This document shows, in pieces, positions 9,473 to 19,700 of a stretch of 64,000 nt of DNA. The notes under the pieces were generated by a model, which saw nothing but the letters and a program-made list of their open reading frames with translations, was not told the DNA's origin and did no database searches. Position 1 is the stretch's first letter, and each line of letters begins with the position of its first letter. A program made the position numbers and the translations under genes. This stretch comes from Streptomyces sp. SDr-06 (GTDB taxonomy: Bacteria; Actinomycetota; Actinomycetes; Streptomycetales; Streptomycetaceae): NCBI RefSeq assembly GCF_003324565.1, contig NZ_QOLA01000001.1, positions 806,001 through 870,000 on the forward strand, written 5' to 3'.

Positions 9473-9565
9473 GATCCCCGAGGGTAACGGTGGGGTCCGA
9501 CATCACGGGCGGTAACCGGGACATCCGGTGGCTCGCCACGCCTCTCGGGCCCCGTGCGGTACGCC

Positions 9566-10192
9566 TCAGGCCTCCCCGTACGCTTCGCCGCCCAGCTCCA
9601 GGGTCGCCGTGCCCGCGGTGGCGTCGGCGAGCCAGCCGCGAAATCCCTCGACCTCGGCCTCGGGCAGCCCGATCTCGATGGTCACCGCCTCCGCGTAGCG
9701 CACCTCGCGCACCGCGCGGCCGGTCGCGCGCAGATCGTTCTCCAGCTTGCCGGCGCGCTGGTGGTCGACGGTGACGGTGGCCAGGCGGAACCTCCGGCGC
9801 ACGATCGTGCCGAGCGCGTCCAGGGCCTCGCCGACGACTCCGCCGTACGCCCGGATCAGACCGCCCGCGCCGAGCTTGACCCCGCCGTAGTAGCGGGTGA
9901 CCACGGCGACGGCGTACCGCACCTCGCGCCGGGTCAGCATCTGGAGCATGGGCACACCGGCGGTGCCGCCGGGCTCGCCGTCGTCGCTCGCCTTCTGCAC
10001 GGAGGCGTCGGCTCCGATCACGTACGCGAAGCAGTTGTGGGTGGCCGTCGGGTGCTCCTTGCGGACGCGGGCGACGAAGTCCTGCGCCTCCTGTTCGGTC
10101 GCGGCGGGCGCGAGCGCGCAGATGAAGCGCGACCTGTTGATCTCGCTCTCGTGCACGCCCTCTCGGGCGATGGTGCGGTACTGCTCCTGCAT
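9566..10192 (-). CDS. YigZ/IMPACT family protein
   Basis: 208 residues, the typical length. The N-terminal UPF0029/IMPACT domain shows the features FICALAPAATEQEAQDFVA, NCFAYVIG, SDDGEPGGTAGVPML and YYGGVKLGAGGLIRAYG. The C-terminal domain (DUF1949 type) follows. Eukaryotic IMPACT modulates the Gcn2 kinase; the bacterial members have no settled function, although a link to translation or nucleic acid binding has been proposed. Directly upstream, a 16-bp hairpin terminator of the EF-G paralogue separates it from that gene, so it is probably transcribed independently. Confidence 0.9.
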   Translation of the reverse strand: MQEQYRTIAREGVHESEINRSRFICALAPAATEQEAQDFVARVRKEHPTATHNCFAYVIGADASVQKASDDGEPGGTAGVPMLQMLTRREVRYAVAVVTRYYGGVKLGAGGLIRAYGGVVGEALDALGTIVRRRFRLATVTVDHQRAGKLENDLRATGRAVREVRYAEAVTIEIGLPEAEVEGFRGWLADATAGTATLELGGEAYGEA

Positions 10193-10207
10193 CCGCCCAG
10201 CCTATGC

Positions 10208-10243
10208 GCCCGCCCCGCCCCGGCGGACCGGGGCGGGGCGGGC
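10208..10243 (-). terminator. Very strong terminator hairpin after the EF-G paralogue
   Basis: A 16-bp perfect stem, GCCCGCCCCGCCCCGG against its complement, around a CGGA loop. It starts 7 bases past the EF-G-like stop on the minus strand and lies just upstream of the IMPACT gene start. Confidence 0.85.
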
Positions 10244-10249
10244 GGTCGG

Positions 10250-12316
10250 CTACCGGGCCGCCAGGTCGGCGGCGACCGCGGCCGGCACCGGCGCGAGGGG
10301 CGCGGGCCGGGTGGTGAAGGTGCCCCGGCCCTGGGTGCGTCCGCGCAGCCGCGAGGCGTACCCGAAGAACTCGGCCAGCGGCACCGTCGCCGTGATCACC
10401 GCGGTTCCGGCCGCGGCGGTGGACGCCGTCACCTGGCCGCGGCGGGCCGCGAGGTCGCCCAGGACCGCGCCGACGCCGTCCTCCGGCACGGTCACCGTGA
10501 CCTCGACGACCGGTTCGAGGAGCCCCATCACGCTCGCCCGCAGCGCCTCGCGCAGGGCGAACCGGCCCGCGGTGCGGAACGCCATCTCCGAGGAGTCCTT
10601 GGAGTGGGTCGCCCCGTCGGTGAGCGTGACCCGCAGGCCGGTGACCGGATGGCCGCCGAACGGGCCCGCCGCGAGGGCGTCACGGCAGCCCGCCTCCACG
10701 GCGCGCGCGTACTCCTGCGGCACCCGGCCGCCGACCACCGTGGACCGGAACTCGAATCCCACCTCCGTCAGGGGCTCCACGTCGAGGACGACCTGGGCGA
10801 ACTGCCCGGCCCCGCCGTCCTGTTTGACGTGCCGGTACACGAGGCCGGTCACGCCGCGCAGGACGGTCTCGCGGTACGAGACCTGGGGACGGCCGACGGC
10901 GACCTCCACCCCCTGGTCGCGGCGGATCTTCTCCACCGCGACCTCCAGATGGAGTTCGCCCATGCCCGACAGGACCGTCTGGCCGCTCTCCGGGTCGGAC
11001 CGCACCACGAGGGAGGGGTCCTCCTCGGCGAGGCGCGCGAGGGCCGCCGCGAGCCGCCCGGTGTCCGTGCCGAGCCTCGCCTCGACCGCCACGGACACCA
11101 CCGGCTCGGCCACCGAGGGCGGTTCGAGCAGGACGGGCGCGTCCGGTGCGCACAGCGTCGCGCCGGGCCGGGCGGCCTTGAGGCCCACCACGGCGACGAT
11201 GTCACCGGCCATCGCTTCCTCCCGCTCCTCGTGCCGGTCGGCCTGGACCCGCAGGATCCGGCCGACGCGTTCGACGCGGCCGGTCGCCGCGTCGCGTACG
11301 GAGTCCCCCTTGCGCAGGATTCCGGAGTAGACGCGTACATGGGTCAGGCGTCCGCGTGCCGTGGCCGCCACCTTGAAGGCGAGGGCCGCGAACGGCTCCG
11401 CCGGGTCGGGCGCCCGCTCCTGCTCGACGCCGTCGACGGTGCCGCGCACCGGCGGCATGTCGGCGGGCGAGGGCAGATAGGCGAGGACCGCGTCCAGGAG
11501 CGGCTCGATGCCGCGGTTGCGGTAGGCCGAGCCGCACAGGACCACCACCGCGTCCCCGGCGAGGGTCAGCTCGCGCAGGGCCCGCACGAGGGTGGGCCCG
11601 CTCAGCGCCGAGGCGGCGCAGAACTCCTCGAAGGCGTCCGGATGGAGTTCCGCCACCGTCTCCTCCAACAGGCGGCGCCGTTGGACGGCCTCGTCGAGCA
11701 GCGCCCCTTCGACCTCTCCGGTCACGCAGACGTCGTCGTGCCACACCAGGGTGCGCATCCGCACCAGGTCGACGACCCCGGTGAAACCGTCCTCGCGTCC
11801 GACGGGCAGCTGGACCACGAGTGGCACCGCGCCCAGCCGTTCCCGGATGGAGGCGACCGCCGTGTCGAGGTCGGCGCCCGCCCGGTCGAGCTTGTTCACG
11901 AACGCGATCCGCGGCACACCGTGCCGGTCCGCCTGCCGCCACACCGACTCGCTCTGCGGCTCGACCCCGGCCACGGCGTCGAACACCGCGACGGCGCCGT
12001 CGAGCACCCTGAGGGACCGTTCGACCTCGTCGGCGAAGTCGACGTGGCCCGGGGTGTCGATGAGGTTGATCCGGTGTCCGTCCCACCGGCAGCTCACCGC
12101 CGCCGCGAAGATCGTGATGCCGCGGTCCCGCTCCTGCGCGTCGAAGTCGGTGACGGTGGTCCCGTCGTGAACCTCGCCCCGCTTGTGGACGGCGCCGGTC
12201 GCGAACAGGATGCGTTCCGTGACCGTGGTCTTGCCCGCGTCGACGTGGGCGAGGATGCCGAGGTTGCGGACGGCGGAGAGGGAAGTCGCGGTGAGGGGAA
12301 GCCTGTTGGTGCGCAT
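10250..12316 (-). CDS. Elongation factor G paralogue (EF-G-like translational GTPase)
   Basis: 688 residues. All GTPase motifs are present: AHVDAGKTT (G1), DRGITI (G2), DTPGH (G3), NKLD (G4). Domains III-V align with EF-G, including [39 protein letters not shown] and [11 protein letters not shown] promotes tRNA-mRNA translocation; ribosomal protection proteins of the TetM/OtrA type share this fold. The sequence is closer to EF-G than to TetM in domain IV, but it lacks the rpsL-rpsG-fusA-tuf context and so is a paralogue, not the housekeeping copy. A 25-codon leader peptide lies 178 bases upstream, suggesting induction by ribosome stalling. Whether it protects against an antibiotic or replaces EF-G under stress is not known. 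Confidence 0.88.
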   Translation of the reverse strand: MRTNRLPLTATSLSAVRNLGILAHVDAGKTTVTERILFATGAVHKRGEVHDGTTVTDFDAQERDRGITIFAAAVSCRWDGHRINLIDTPGHVDFADEVERSLRVLDGAVAVFDAVAGVEPQSESVWRQADRHGVPRIAFVNKLDRAGADLDTAVASIRERLGAVPLVVQLPVGREDGFTGVVDLVRMRTLVWHDDVCVTGEVEGALLDEAVQRRRLLEETVAELHPDAFEEFCAASALSGPTLVRALRELTLAGDAVVVLCGSAYRNRGIEPLLDAVLAYLPSPADMPPVRGTVDGVEQERAPDPAEPFAALAFKVAATARGRLTHVRVYSGILRKGDSVRDAATGRVERVGRILRVQADRHEEREEAMAGDIVAVVGLKAARPGATLCAPDAPVLLEPPSVAEPVVSVAVEARLGTDTGRLAAALARLAEEDPSLVVRSDPESGQTVLSGMGELHLEVAVEKIRRDQGVEVAVGRPQVSYRETVLRGVTGLVYRHVKQDGGAGQFAQVVLDVEPLTEVGFEFRSTVVGGRVPQEYARAVEAGCRDALAAGPFGGHPVTGLRVTLTDGATHSKDSSEMAFRTAGRFALREALRASVMGLLEPVVEVTVTVPEDGVGAVLGDLAARRGQVTASTAAAGTAVITATVPLAEFFGYASRLRGRTQGRGTFTTRPAPLAPVPAAVAADLAAR

Positions 12317-12412
12317 GGCCTGAGGCCTTTCGAGTGCTTTCGCGAAGGATGCCCGGGAGATTTCGGGCGAGCCGGAAGCGCGATTCAGGACGGCGTCAGG
12401 CCTGTCGGCACG

Positions 12413-12429
12413 GCCGTGCGGAGCACGGC
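12413..12429 (-). promoter_or_regulatory. Hairpin between leader peptide and EF-G paralogue
   Basis: GCCGTG and CACGGC form a 6-bp stem with a 5-base loop, inside the 178-base spacer. A second, smaller dyad (TGACG-GAG-CGTCA) lies just upstream in the same transcript, and GGCCTCAGGCC immediately precedes the EF-G-like start, overlapping the ribosome binding region. Together these could form alternative structures, as in attenuators, but no folding was computed. Confidence 0.4.
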
Positions 12430-12494
12430 AACGGCGCTGCGAGCATGGCGACTTGACGGAGCGTCACGTAACGTCGGTGAGGGCCGCGCAGCCG

Positions 12495-12572
12495 TCACCG
12501 GGCGACGCGAGACACCAAAATCACGTCGTACCGGGACGAGGGGGCGAAGGCCGCGGTGTGCTGCGTGCGCAT
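12495..12572 (-). CDS. Putative 25-residue leader peptide of the EF-G paralogue
   Basis: The sequence MRTQHTAAFAPSSRYDVILV continues with SRVAR and a stop. It is preceded by a good Shine-Dalgarno, AAGGGGAG, 7 bases before the ATG. Its position and direction match a translation-coupled attenuator: it ends 178 bases before the EF-G-like start, and the spacer carries dyads. Upstream in the presumed transcript, CACTCGAC and GTCGAGTG (12607-12614 and 12644-12651) form another inverted repeat. The peptide does not resemble a run of one amino acid, so antibiotic- or arrest-peptide-type sensing fits better than amino acid starvation. Ribosome profiling would confirm it. Confidence 0.5.
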   Translation of the reverse strand: MRTQHTAAFAPSSRYDVILVSRVAR

Positions 12573-12717
12573 GGCCCGGCTCCCCTTCTCTTCGCTCGGC
12601 GGTCGTCACTCGACATGAGGGCGCCGCGGTCGGCGGCGCGCAGGTCGAGTGTAGGGAGCGGGACGTCGCGGCCGCACGGGGTTTTCCGCCCGCCCTGCCG
12701 CGGCACGGTCACGGGCG

Positions 12718-12747
12718 TTGACTCGCGCTCCGCGCCGGGGCTACGTT
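12718..12747 (+). promoter_or_regulatory. Candidate vegetative promoter of the polysaccharide lyase gene
   Basis: TTGACT and TACGTT are separated by 18 bases, close to the consensus for the main sigma factor. The predicted 5' untranslated region before the lyase start at 12848 would be about 95 bases. The rest of the gap 12573-12717 belongs to the opposite-strand leader region; I saw nothing else in it. Confidence 0.35.
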
Positions 12748-12847
12748 GAGCCCCGCTCATGAGGTTCTCGTATGTGAGTGCCGTTCAAATAGCTGAATCC
12801 AGCAGTCGGATCACTCCCTCAGCCACGCCCCGACGTGAGGACGAGCG

Positions 12848-15250
12848 ATGTCGCTTGATCGTCGAGAAGTACTGCGTTACGGAGCCACCGCGGCCCTGTC
12901 CACCGCGGTCTCCCTCCGCCCGGTCGAGTCCGCGCTCGCGGCAGCGGGGCCGTCGGACGCGTCGGACCACGCCAGGATCGTGGCGGCCTACCGGGAACTC
13001 CAGACGGGCCGCGGGCGCGCCTCCGCCCGGCGCACCCGGGCCGTGGCCGCCCTGGACGAGGTGGCCATCGGCTACGACGCCGCCATGGACGTGACCGCCG
13101 ACCAGCTCTGGGCGGACCTGCCGGTCGGCCCGGGCAGCACCTACTTCCCCACCATGTACTACCGGTTGCGGACCATCGCCGTGGACTGGGCCACCCCCGG
13201 GTCCGCCCTGTCCAACCGCCCGGAGCTGCCCGGCCGCCTCGTGACCGCGCTCACCACCCTCTACCGCACGCAGTACAACGAGCACACCCCGGAGACCGGC
13301 AACTGGTACTCGTACGAGATAGGCGTGCCGTACTGGCTCCTCCAGACCGTCGTGGCGCTCGGCGACCGGCTGCCCGGCGCCGATCGCGAACGGGTGCTGC
13401 GGCCGGTGCTGCGCTTCGTGGCCGACCCCAACCGGCGCACCGCGACAGCGGGGTTGGTGGAGACCGGCGCCAACCGGGCCGACAAGGCGCTGATCACCGT
13501 GGTGTCCGGCGCGCTGGCGGGTGACGCCGCACGGGTCGCCGCCGGTCTCGCGGCCGTGACCGACACCGCGGGCCACGGGGCCGCCGACCTCACCTGGCGG
13601 TCCACCGCGGGCGACGGCTACCGCACCGACGGGTCCTTCATCCAGCACGAGGTGGTGCCCTACCCCGGCCACTACGGCCTGGTCCTGCTGAGCGCGATCG
13701 CCGCGCTGACGTACGTCACCGACGGGACATCCCGTCAACTCGACCCGGGCGTACGGGAGACGTTCGACCAGGCCGTCACCGAGGTGTACGCGCCGTTCCT
13801 GTTCGCCGGGTCGATGATGGAACCGGTCCGCGGGCGGATGCTGTCCCGGCAGGGCGAGACCGGGCACGACGCCGGGCACCAGTTCATCGCCGCCGTGGTG
13901 CTCCTCGCCAGAACCGCCGCCGAACCCACTCGCTCCCGGCTCGCCCGGCTCGCCGCGCGCTGGATCTCCGAGGGCACCTGGGCGCCGTACCTCGACGTCT
14001 CGGGCCTGGCGCGGTTCTCGGGCGGGCTCCAGCCCGTCGGGGTGCCCGAGGTGGAGTTCGCCGAGCAGCTGCCCGCGCTCCGGCCCGGCCCCGCCGTCCG
14101 CGAGCACCGGGTGTTTCCGCAGATGGACCGGATGGTGCACGCCTCCGACGGCTGGTCGGCGTCGCTCGGGGTCGGCTCGCGGCGCATCTGCCGGTACGAG
14201 TCCCTCAACGGCATGAATCTGCACGGCTGGTACACCGGCGAGGGCGTGCTGTACACCTTCCTGCCCGGTCAGCAGGGCCACTACAGCGACGCCTACTGGC
14301 CGACCGTCGACGCCACGCTCCTGCCCGGCACCACCGTGAAGGACGCGGCGCCGCCCCCGCTCCTGACCGACCCGCCGCGCACCACGACGGCGTACGCGGG
14401 CGGGGTGCGCTTCGACGCCGCGCACGGCGCGCACGGGCTGGACCTCGTCTCCCAGGACGGCACCCTGACGGCCAGGAAGTCGTGGTTCTTCACGCCGGAC
14501 GCGGTGATCTGCCTCGGCGCCGCCCTCACGGACGGTTCCGGTGCCGCCGTTCGGACGGCCGTCGAGAACCGCAACCTGGGCGAGCGCGGGACCGCTCGGC
14601 TCCTGGTCGACGGCCGCCCCGTGGGGACCACGCCGGGTGTGACCACCGTCGTACCCCGGGCCCGGTGGCTGCACCTGGAGGGCACGGCGGGGTACGTGCT
14701 GCTCGACGGGCAGCCGGTGACCCTGCTGCGCGAGGACCGCACCGGCAGCTGGCTGGGCGTCGACACCGGGGCCAACACCCATGGCACGCCCGCCCCGTAC
14801 ACCCGCCGCTACCAGAAGATCGTGCTCGACCACGGAGCCCGCCCCACCGGCGCGCGCTATGCCTACGCGGTACTCCCCGGCGCCTCGGCGGCCGCGACAC
14901 GCCGGGCGTGCGGACGCTGGAAGGTCATCGCCAACGCGGCGGGCGTCCAAGCGGTGCGCCTGGAGGGGCAGTTGACCGCAGCGGTGTTCTTCGGGCCGGG
15001 GGCGGCCGAGCGGGTCCACGTCTCGGGGCCCGCGGCCATGATCTGGGGCCGCACCCCGCACGGGCACACGTACGCCCTCTCCGACCCCACCCAGACGCAG
15101 GACACCGTACGCGTCACCGTGGCCGGACCCGCCCGCCGCGTCCTGCGCACCGACCCGTCCGTCACGGTGGTCGCCACCCGCCCCTCGCTGGTGGTCGACG
15201 TTGAGGTGGGAGGGTCACTCGGGTCCACCCACACCTTCACAACGGACTGA
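12848..15250 (+). CDS. Secreted polysaccharide lyase family 8 protein (hyaluronate/chondroitin/xanthan lyase type)
   Basis: 800 residues. The N-terminus MSLDRREVLRYGATAALSTA is a twin-arginine-like signal, with a probable cleavage near ALAAAG. The alpha/alpha-toroid domain carries the family 8 catalytic features: NWYSYEIGVPYWLLQTVVAL with its Asn, then DGSFIQHEVVPYPGHYGLVL with the catalytic His and Tyr. The middle and C-terminal beta-sandwich domains follow (RICRYESLNGMNLHGWYTGE is typical). Such enzymes cut uronic-acid polysaccharides by beta-elimination outside the cell. The exact substrate (hyaluronan, chondroitin or xanthan) cannot be decided. It is a single gene with its own promoter region. 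Confidence 0.9.
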   Translation: MSLDRREVLRYGATAALSTAVSLRPVESALAAAGPSDASDHARIVAAYRELQTGRGRASARRTRAVAALDEVAIGYDAAMDVTADQLWADLPVGPGSTYFPTMYYRLRTIAVDWATPGSALSNRPELPGRLVTALTTLYRTQYNEHTPETGNWYSYEIGVPYWLLQTVVALGDRLPGADRERVLRPVLRFVADPNRRTATAGLVETGANRADKALITVVSGALAGDAARVAAGLAAVTDTAGHGAADLTWRSTAGDGYRTDGSFIQHEVVPYPGHYGLVLLSAIAALTYVTDGTSRQLDPGVRETFDQAVTEVYAPFLFAGSMMEPVRGRMLSRQGETGHDAGHQFIAAVVLLARTAAEPTRSRLARLAARWISEGTWAPYLDVSGLARFSGGLQPVGVPEVEFAEQLPALRPGPAVREHRVFPQMDRMVHASDGWSASLGVGSRRICRYESLNGMNLHGWYTGEGVLYTFLPGQQGHYSDAYWPTVDATLLPGTTVKDAAPPPLLTDPPRTTTAYAGGVRFDAAHGAHGLDLVSQDGTLTARKSWFFTPDAVICLGAALTDGSGAAVRTAVENRNLGERGTARLLVDGRPVGTTPGVTTVVPRARWLHLEGTAGYVLLDGQPVTLLREDRTGSWLGVDTGANTHGTPAPYTRRYQKIVLDHGARPTGARYAYAVLPGASAAATRRACGRWKVIANAAGVQAVRLEGQLTAAVFFGPGAAERVHVSGPAAMIWGRTPHGHTYALSDPTQTQDTVRVTVAGPARRVLRTDPSVTVVATRPSLVVDVEVGGSLGSTHTFTTD

Positions 15251-15367
15251 TTCCACACCCCGCCATGCCGCCGTGCTTCGGGGGCGAGGGCCTGACAGGA
15301 ATGCCGCCGCGCCCGGACGTGTTGTGCACGGTGACCGTGGAGCGCCCGAGGATGACCAGGAGAGCCC

Positions 15368-15775
15368 GTGCACGCCGATCAGGAAACCGTCCGCAAGATT
15401 CTCACCGCGACCGGGGACACCTGGGCCGTGGTCGGTCTCTCCACCAATCAGGACCGCGCCGCCTATGGCGTGGCCCGGGTCCTCCAGCGCTTCGGCAAGC
15501 GGATCGTGCCCGTCCACCCCAAGGCGGAGACCGTCCACGGCGAGCAGGGCTACGCCTCGCTCGACGCCGTCCCGTTCCCCGTCGACGTCGTGGACGTGTT
15601 CGTCAACAGCGAGCTCGCCGGCGCGGTCGCCGACCAGGCCGTCGCCATCGGCGCCGAAGCCGTCTGGTTCCAGCTCGGCGTCATCGACGAAGACGCCTAC
15701 CACCGCACCCGCGCCGCCGGGCTCGACATGGTCATGGACCGCTGCCCGGCCATCGAGATCCCCCGCCTCGGCTGA
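15368..15775 (+). CDS. CoA-binding protein (YccU-like Rossmann fold)
   Basis: 135 residues with a GTG start preceded by AGGAGAGCCC. The succinyl-CoA-synthetase-type CoA-binding fold is recognisable: TWAVVGLSTNQDRAAYGVARVLQRFG, quoted in part as VVGLSTNQDRAAYGVA, then RIVPVHPKAETVHGEQGYAS, VDVVDVFVNSE and AVWFQLGVIDEDAY. It ends with DRCPAIEIPRL. The family is small, soluble and of unknown physiological role; binding CoA or a nucleotide is inferred from homologues. It follows the lyase gene by about 120 bases but is not obviously related to it. Confidence 0.9.
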   Translation: MHADQETVRKILTATGDTWAVVGLSTNQDRAAYGVARVLQRFGKRIVPVHPKAETVHGEQGYASLDAVPFPVDVVDVFVNSELAGAVADQAVAIGAEAVWFQLGVIDEDAYHRTRAAGLDMVMDRCPAIEIPRLG

Positions 15776-15876
15776 GCGGAGGGGTCCCCGCCGCCCGCAT
15801 TCGACGAGTGCGGGTATGTACCACTGAATCGCACACGCTCATACTGTCGCCTACCAGACCTACGGGGAGGCACCAG

Positions 15877-16740
15877 TTGGGGGAGCTGATTCGTACCAGG
15901 GACGGGCGGGACTTAGCGGTCGAGAACTACGGTAACCCTCAGGGAAGACCGGTGTTCCTGTTGCACGGCACACCGGGGAGCCGGCTGGGCCCGGCACCCC
16001 GCAGCGCGGTGTTGTACCGCCTCGGGGTCCGCCTCATCACGTTCGACCGGCCGGGGTACGGCGATTCGGACCGGCTGCCGGGCCGCCGGGTGGCGCACGC
16101 GGCGGCCGACGTGGAGGCCATCGCGGACGCGCTGGACATCGACGAGTTCGCCGTGGTCGGCCGGTCCGGCGGAGCCCCGCACGCCCTGGCCTGCGCGGCA
16201 CTGCTCCCGGACCGCACGGCGCGGGCGGCGGCCCTGGTGGGGCTCGCGCCGCGTGACGCGCAGGGGCTCGACTGGTTCGAGGGGATGACCGAGTCCAACG
16301 TTCGCGAGTACATCAACGCCGCCGCCGGGCAGCGGCAGTTGGCCACGGCCCTGGAGATGCGGTCGATCACGATCCGGTCCGATCCGCGCCGTTCGGTCGA
16401 CGACATGCGACACGGCCTGCCCAAGCCGGACCGGCCCATCGTCGCGGACGCCGGGATCAGGGCGATGCTGGAGCGCAACTTCGAGGAGGGGCTGCGCAGT
16501 TCCGCCGACGGCTGGGTGGACGACGTGATGGCGTTCAGCAACGACTGGGAGTTCCGGCCGCAGGACATCACCGCCCCGGTCCTGCTGTGGCACGGCGAGC
16601 AGGACGTGTTCGCCCCGGTGCAGCACACCCGCTGGCTGGCCGAGCGGATCCCCGGAGCCCAGCTGATCGTCGAGCGGGGCGCCGCACACTTCGGGGCGCT
16701 GCGCGTGCTCACCCGCGTGCTGAGCTGGGCCACCTGGTGA
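15877..16740 (+). CDS. Alpha/beta hydrolase
   Basis: 287 residues from a TTG start that has GGGGAGG 7 bases upstream; no better in-frame start exists. The oxyanion region VFLLHGTPGSRLGP, the nucleophile elbow VVGRSGGAPHALACA (Ser as nucleophile), a late Asp in LLWHGEQDVFAPVQHT, and the His in ERGAAHFGAL complete the expected triad. The fold covers esterases, peptidases and haloperoxidase-like enzymes, so the substrate is open. It is convergent with fxsT and separated from it by a short hairpin. Confidence 0.88.
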   Translation: MGELIRTRDGRDLAVENYGNPQGRPVFLLHGTPGSRLGPAPRSAVLYRLGVRLITFDRPGYGDSDRLPGRRVAHAAADVEAIADALDIDEFAVVGRSGGAPHALACAALLPDRTARAAALVGLAPRDAQGLDWFEGMTESNVREYINAAAGQRQLATALEMRSITIRSDPRRSVDDMRHGLPKPDRPIVADAGIRAMLERNFEEGLRSSADGWVDDVMAFSNDWEFRPQDITAPVLLWHGEQDVFAPVQHTRWLAERIPGAQLIVERGAAHFGALRVLTRVLSWATW

Positions 16741-16755
16741 GCGGCGGGCAGCGCC

Positions 16756-16771
16756 CGGGCCCGTGGGCCCG
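16756..16771. terminator. Short hairpin between convergent genes
   Basis: CGGGCC and GGCCCG pair around CGTG, 16 bases after the hydrolase stop and 18 bases from the fxsT stop. The position suits a shared terminator, but the stem is only 6-7 bp. Confidence 0.5.
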
Positions 16772-16788
16772 AGCACGCCCCGCGTTCC

Positions 16789-19700
16789 TCACACCGGCTG
16801 CGGCTCCAGGTCCCGGTTGATCCGGCGCCAGGCGCGCGCCGCCTCGGCGATCGGATGGTCCACGCCCAGCTGCTTCGCGGCCGGTTCCAGGATGGAGGCC
16901 CGCAGCCGCTGGGCCTCCTCCTCGCGGCCGGCCGCCCGCAGCGTGATCGCCAGGTTGGAACGGCAGGCGAGCACATCGGGGTGCGTGGGCCCGAACCGCT
17001 CCAACAGGCCCTTGAGAGCGGTCCGTTCCCAGCGCTCGGCCAGGTCGGGGCGGCCCAGGTCGCCGTAGGCGTTGGCGAGGTTGATCGCCGCGCACAGCGT
17101 GAACGGGTGGCGCGCGCCCAGGACTTCCTCCAGGGCGGCCCGCACGTCCTCGCCGCCGCGCACCGCCTCCTCGGCCGCGCCCAGGCCGCGCTGGTAGATG
17201 TAGAGGTTGTTGCGGCAGGCCAGCGTGAAGGGGTGCTCCTCCCCCAGCGTGCTCTGGTATCCCTCCAGGGCCTGCAGCGCGAGGTCGAGTGCGGCCTGCT
17301 TGTCGCCGGTCGCCGAGAAGTCGGCGGCCAGGTTGAGGCAGCAGGCGAGCGCGTCGGGCGCCTTGGTCCCGTACCGGCCGCGGTAGCGGTTGTACGTCTC
17401 CTCCGTCAGCCGCTTCGCCTCGTGCGGGTGGCCCGCCTTGCGCAGGGACACCGCGAGGCTCTTGGCGGTGCGCAGCGCCTCGGGCACGTCCGCGTTGAGG
17501 ACCCGCTCGAACGCCGACACCACCTCCCGCAGCACCTGCACCGAAGCCGCGTACTCGCCGCTCTCGCGCAGGTCGCGCGCCAGGTGGCCCTTGGTGGTGA
17601 GGGTGAAGGGGTGCTCGTCGCCGAGTAAGGCGCTGCGGCGCTCCACCGTCTCCTCGTCCAGCCTGCGGGCCGCCTCGCTGTCTCCGCTGAGCCGGTAGTC
17701 GATGGCGAGGTTGTTGGCCGCGATCAGGGTGCGCGGGTGGTTCTCGCCGAAGATCTGCCGCAGCCCCTGGAAGATCCGCAGGTCGCGGGTGAGGGCCTCG
17801 TCGAACCTGCCGAGCGCGCGCAGATCGGCGGCGAGGCTGCCGGTGGTGATGAGGATGCTGGGGTGGTCGTCGTTGGGGTGGTCCTTGTGCAGGACGCTGA
17901 TCTGCCGGGCGAGGGTGTCCTCGTCCATCGCCCGGGCCTCCTGGTACTTGCCCTGGGCGCGCAGCGCGTTGGCGAGCTCGAAGCGGATGTTGAGGGTCTG
18001 CAGGTCGTTCTCGCCGAGCTCGCGGGTCCAGACCTTGTTGAGCTGGGTGCCGAGCACCCGGGCGCTCTCCAGCTCACCGCGCTTGAGCAGGTAGCGGATG
18101 CGGTCGACCATGAGCTGGCGGACCTTCTCCTCGTCGCAGTCGGCGATGCCGGAGGCGCTCAGGTGCGGCCAGATCAGCTCGAAACTGGGCCAGCTCTTGG
18201 GGTCGTTGACCGGGTTGTCGCGGTCGACGCCCTCGACCGGGCGCGCCTCGGCCAGGATGCGGTGCACCTCGTGCTTGGCGGTGTCGGCCTCCTCGTCGCT
18301 GAGGCCGGCCCGTACCGCGGCCTGCACGAGGCGGTGCACCTGGATGCTGCTGTCCGCCGGGTCGACCTTGGCCAGCGCGAACCGGTTCAGCGTCTGGATG
18401 ACCTTGCCCAGCATGTACCGCTCGCGCAGGTCGGGGTCGTACGGCAGCAGGGACTCGAACATCGAGTCGCTGCCGATCAGGCGCATCGAGATCGGTTCCG
18501 CGGAGAAGAACGAGCAGAGCTCGAGCAGACGTACCGCCGCCTTGGACTCGTCGCGCAGGCGGCTGATGGAGATGTTCCAGGTCGCGCCGATCTGCTCGGA
18601 GTAGTCCTCGGGCTTGCCGAGGGAGAGGACCTTGGTGCTCTGCTCTTTTAGCTGTTCCACATAGGCGTCCACGGGGGTGGCCGTCTCGGCGAGCCAGGCG
18701 GCCGCGACCTCGACCGCCAGGGGCAGGTCGCCGACCGCGTCGGCGACCCGGTCGGCGTCGGCGGCGGGCAGTTTGGTGACCCGGCGGCACAGGTGCTCGA
18801 CGCTCTCGGGGCGGGTGAAGACCTCCACCTCGATGGCCTCCACCTTCGTCGAGGCGGGCTTGTTGCGGCAGGTGGCGAGCACATGGCCGTAGGTCTCGCC
18901 GGGGATGGGCTCCATCTCCTCCGGGAGCAGCTTCAGCGCCCGGTCGAGGTCCTCGACGTTGTCGAAGATCAGCAGCCAGCGGGAGTACGGGGCGCCGCGC
19001 CGCAGCGCCTGCAGGGCGGCCGTGGCCGCCTCGGCCACCACGTCACCGGCCCTCAGGTCCATCTCGGCGGCGAGCTCCGCGAGCGAGGACACCACGCGGT
19101 CGGGCTGCTCGGCCTCGACCCACCACACCAGGTCGTAGTCGGCGCGGAAGCGGTGCGCGTACTCCCGGGCCACCTGCGTCTTGCCGACGCCACCGAGCCC
19201 GTACAGGACCTGCGGGAAGCGCTGGGCGGACCGGCTGTCGCCGCGCAGCTGGTCGCGCAGCCGCTCCAGGACGGAGGTGCGGCCGGTGAACCAGGCGTGC
19301 CGGGGGCGTACGTTCCAGATCTTGGGGACGCTGCCGGGATAGCGCGGACCGGCCGGCCCGGTCGCCAGCGCGGTGACCGCCTCGGCCCGGTCGAGCGCGT
19401 GCAGCACGGCGGCCCCCGCGTCGGTCTCGTCGAGGCGGACGAGGTCGATGACGCCGCGGCTGCTGAGCGGCGGGCTGAGCCGCACGTCGCCGACGCGGAC
19501 CGGCAGGATCTGGCGTCGCCCGCCCGCGGCGTCGAGGCCGGCCCCGGTCTCCCAGAAGCTGCGGGCCCGCTCGGTGTTGAGGTAGGCCTGTGAGACCACG
19601 GGGATGACGCGGTATCCGGCGCCGGTGGTGAACTCGGCCTCCACGGTGGCCGCCCGGGGGGTGCGGACGTCGATCGGCACGACGTGGAAACCGGCCGTCG

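Noticed and set aside
10250..12316. Calling the EF-G-like gene a TetM/OtrA tetracycline resistance gene
   Set aside because: Domains III-V follow EF-G motifs more closely than ribosomal protection proteins; resistance is possible but not supported by the sequence alone.
9554..12721. 1,055-codon plus-strand frame opposite the IMPACT and EF-G-like genes
   Set aside because: Antisense artefact of third-position GC; crosses two real genes and a terminator.
12785..15067. 760-codon minus-strand frame opposite the polysaccharide lyase
   Set aside because: Composition is His/Gly/Arg/Val-rich and no domain is visible; the opposite strand encodes a complete lyase.
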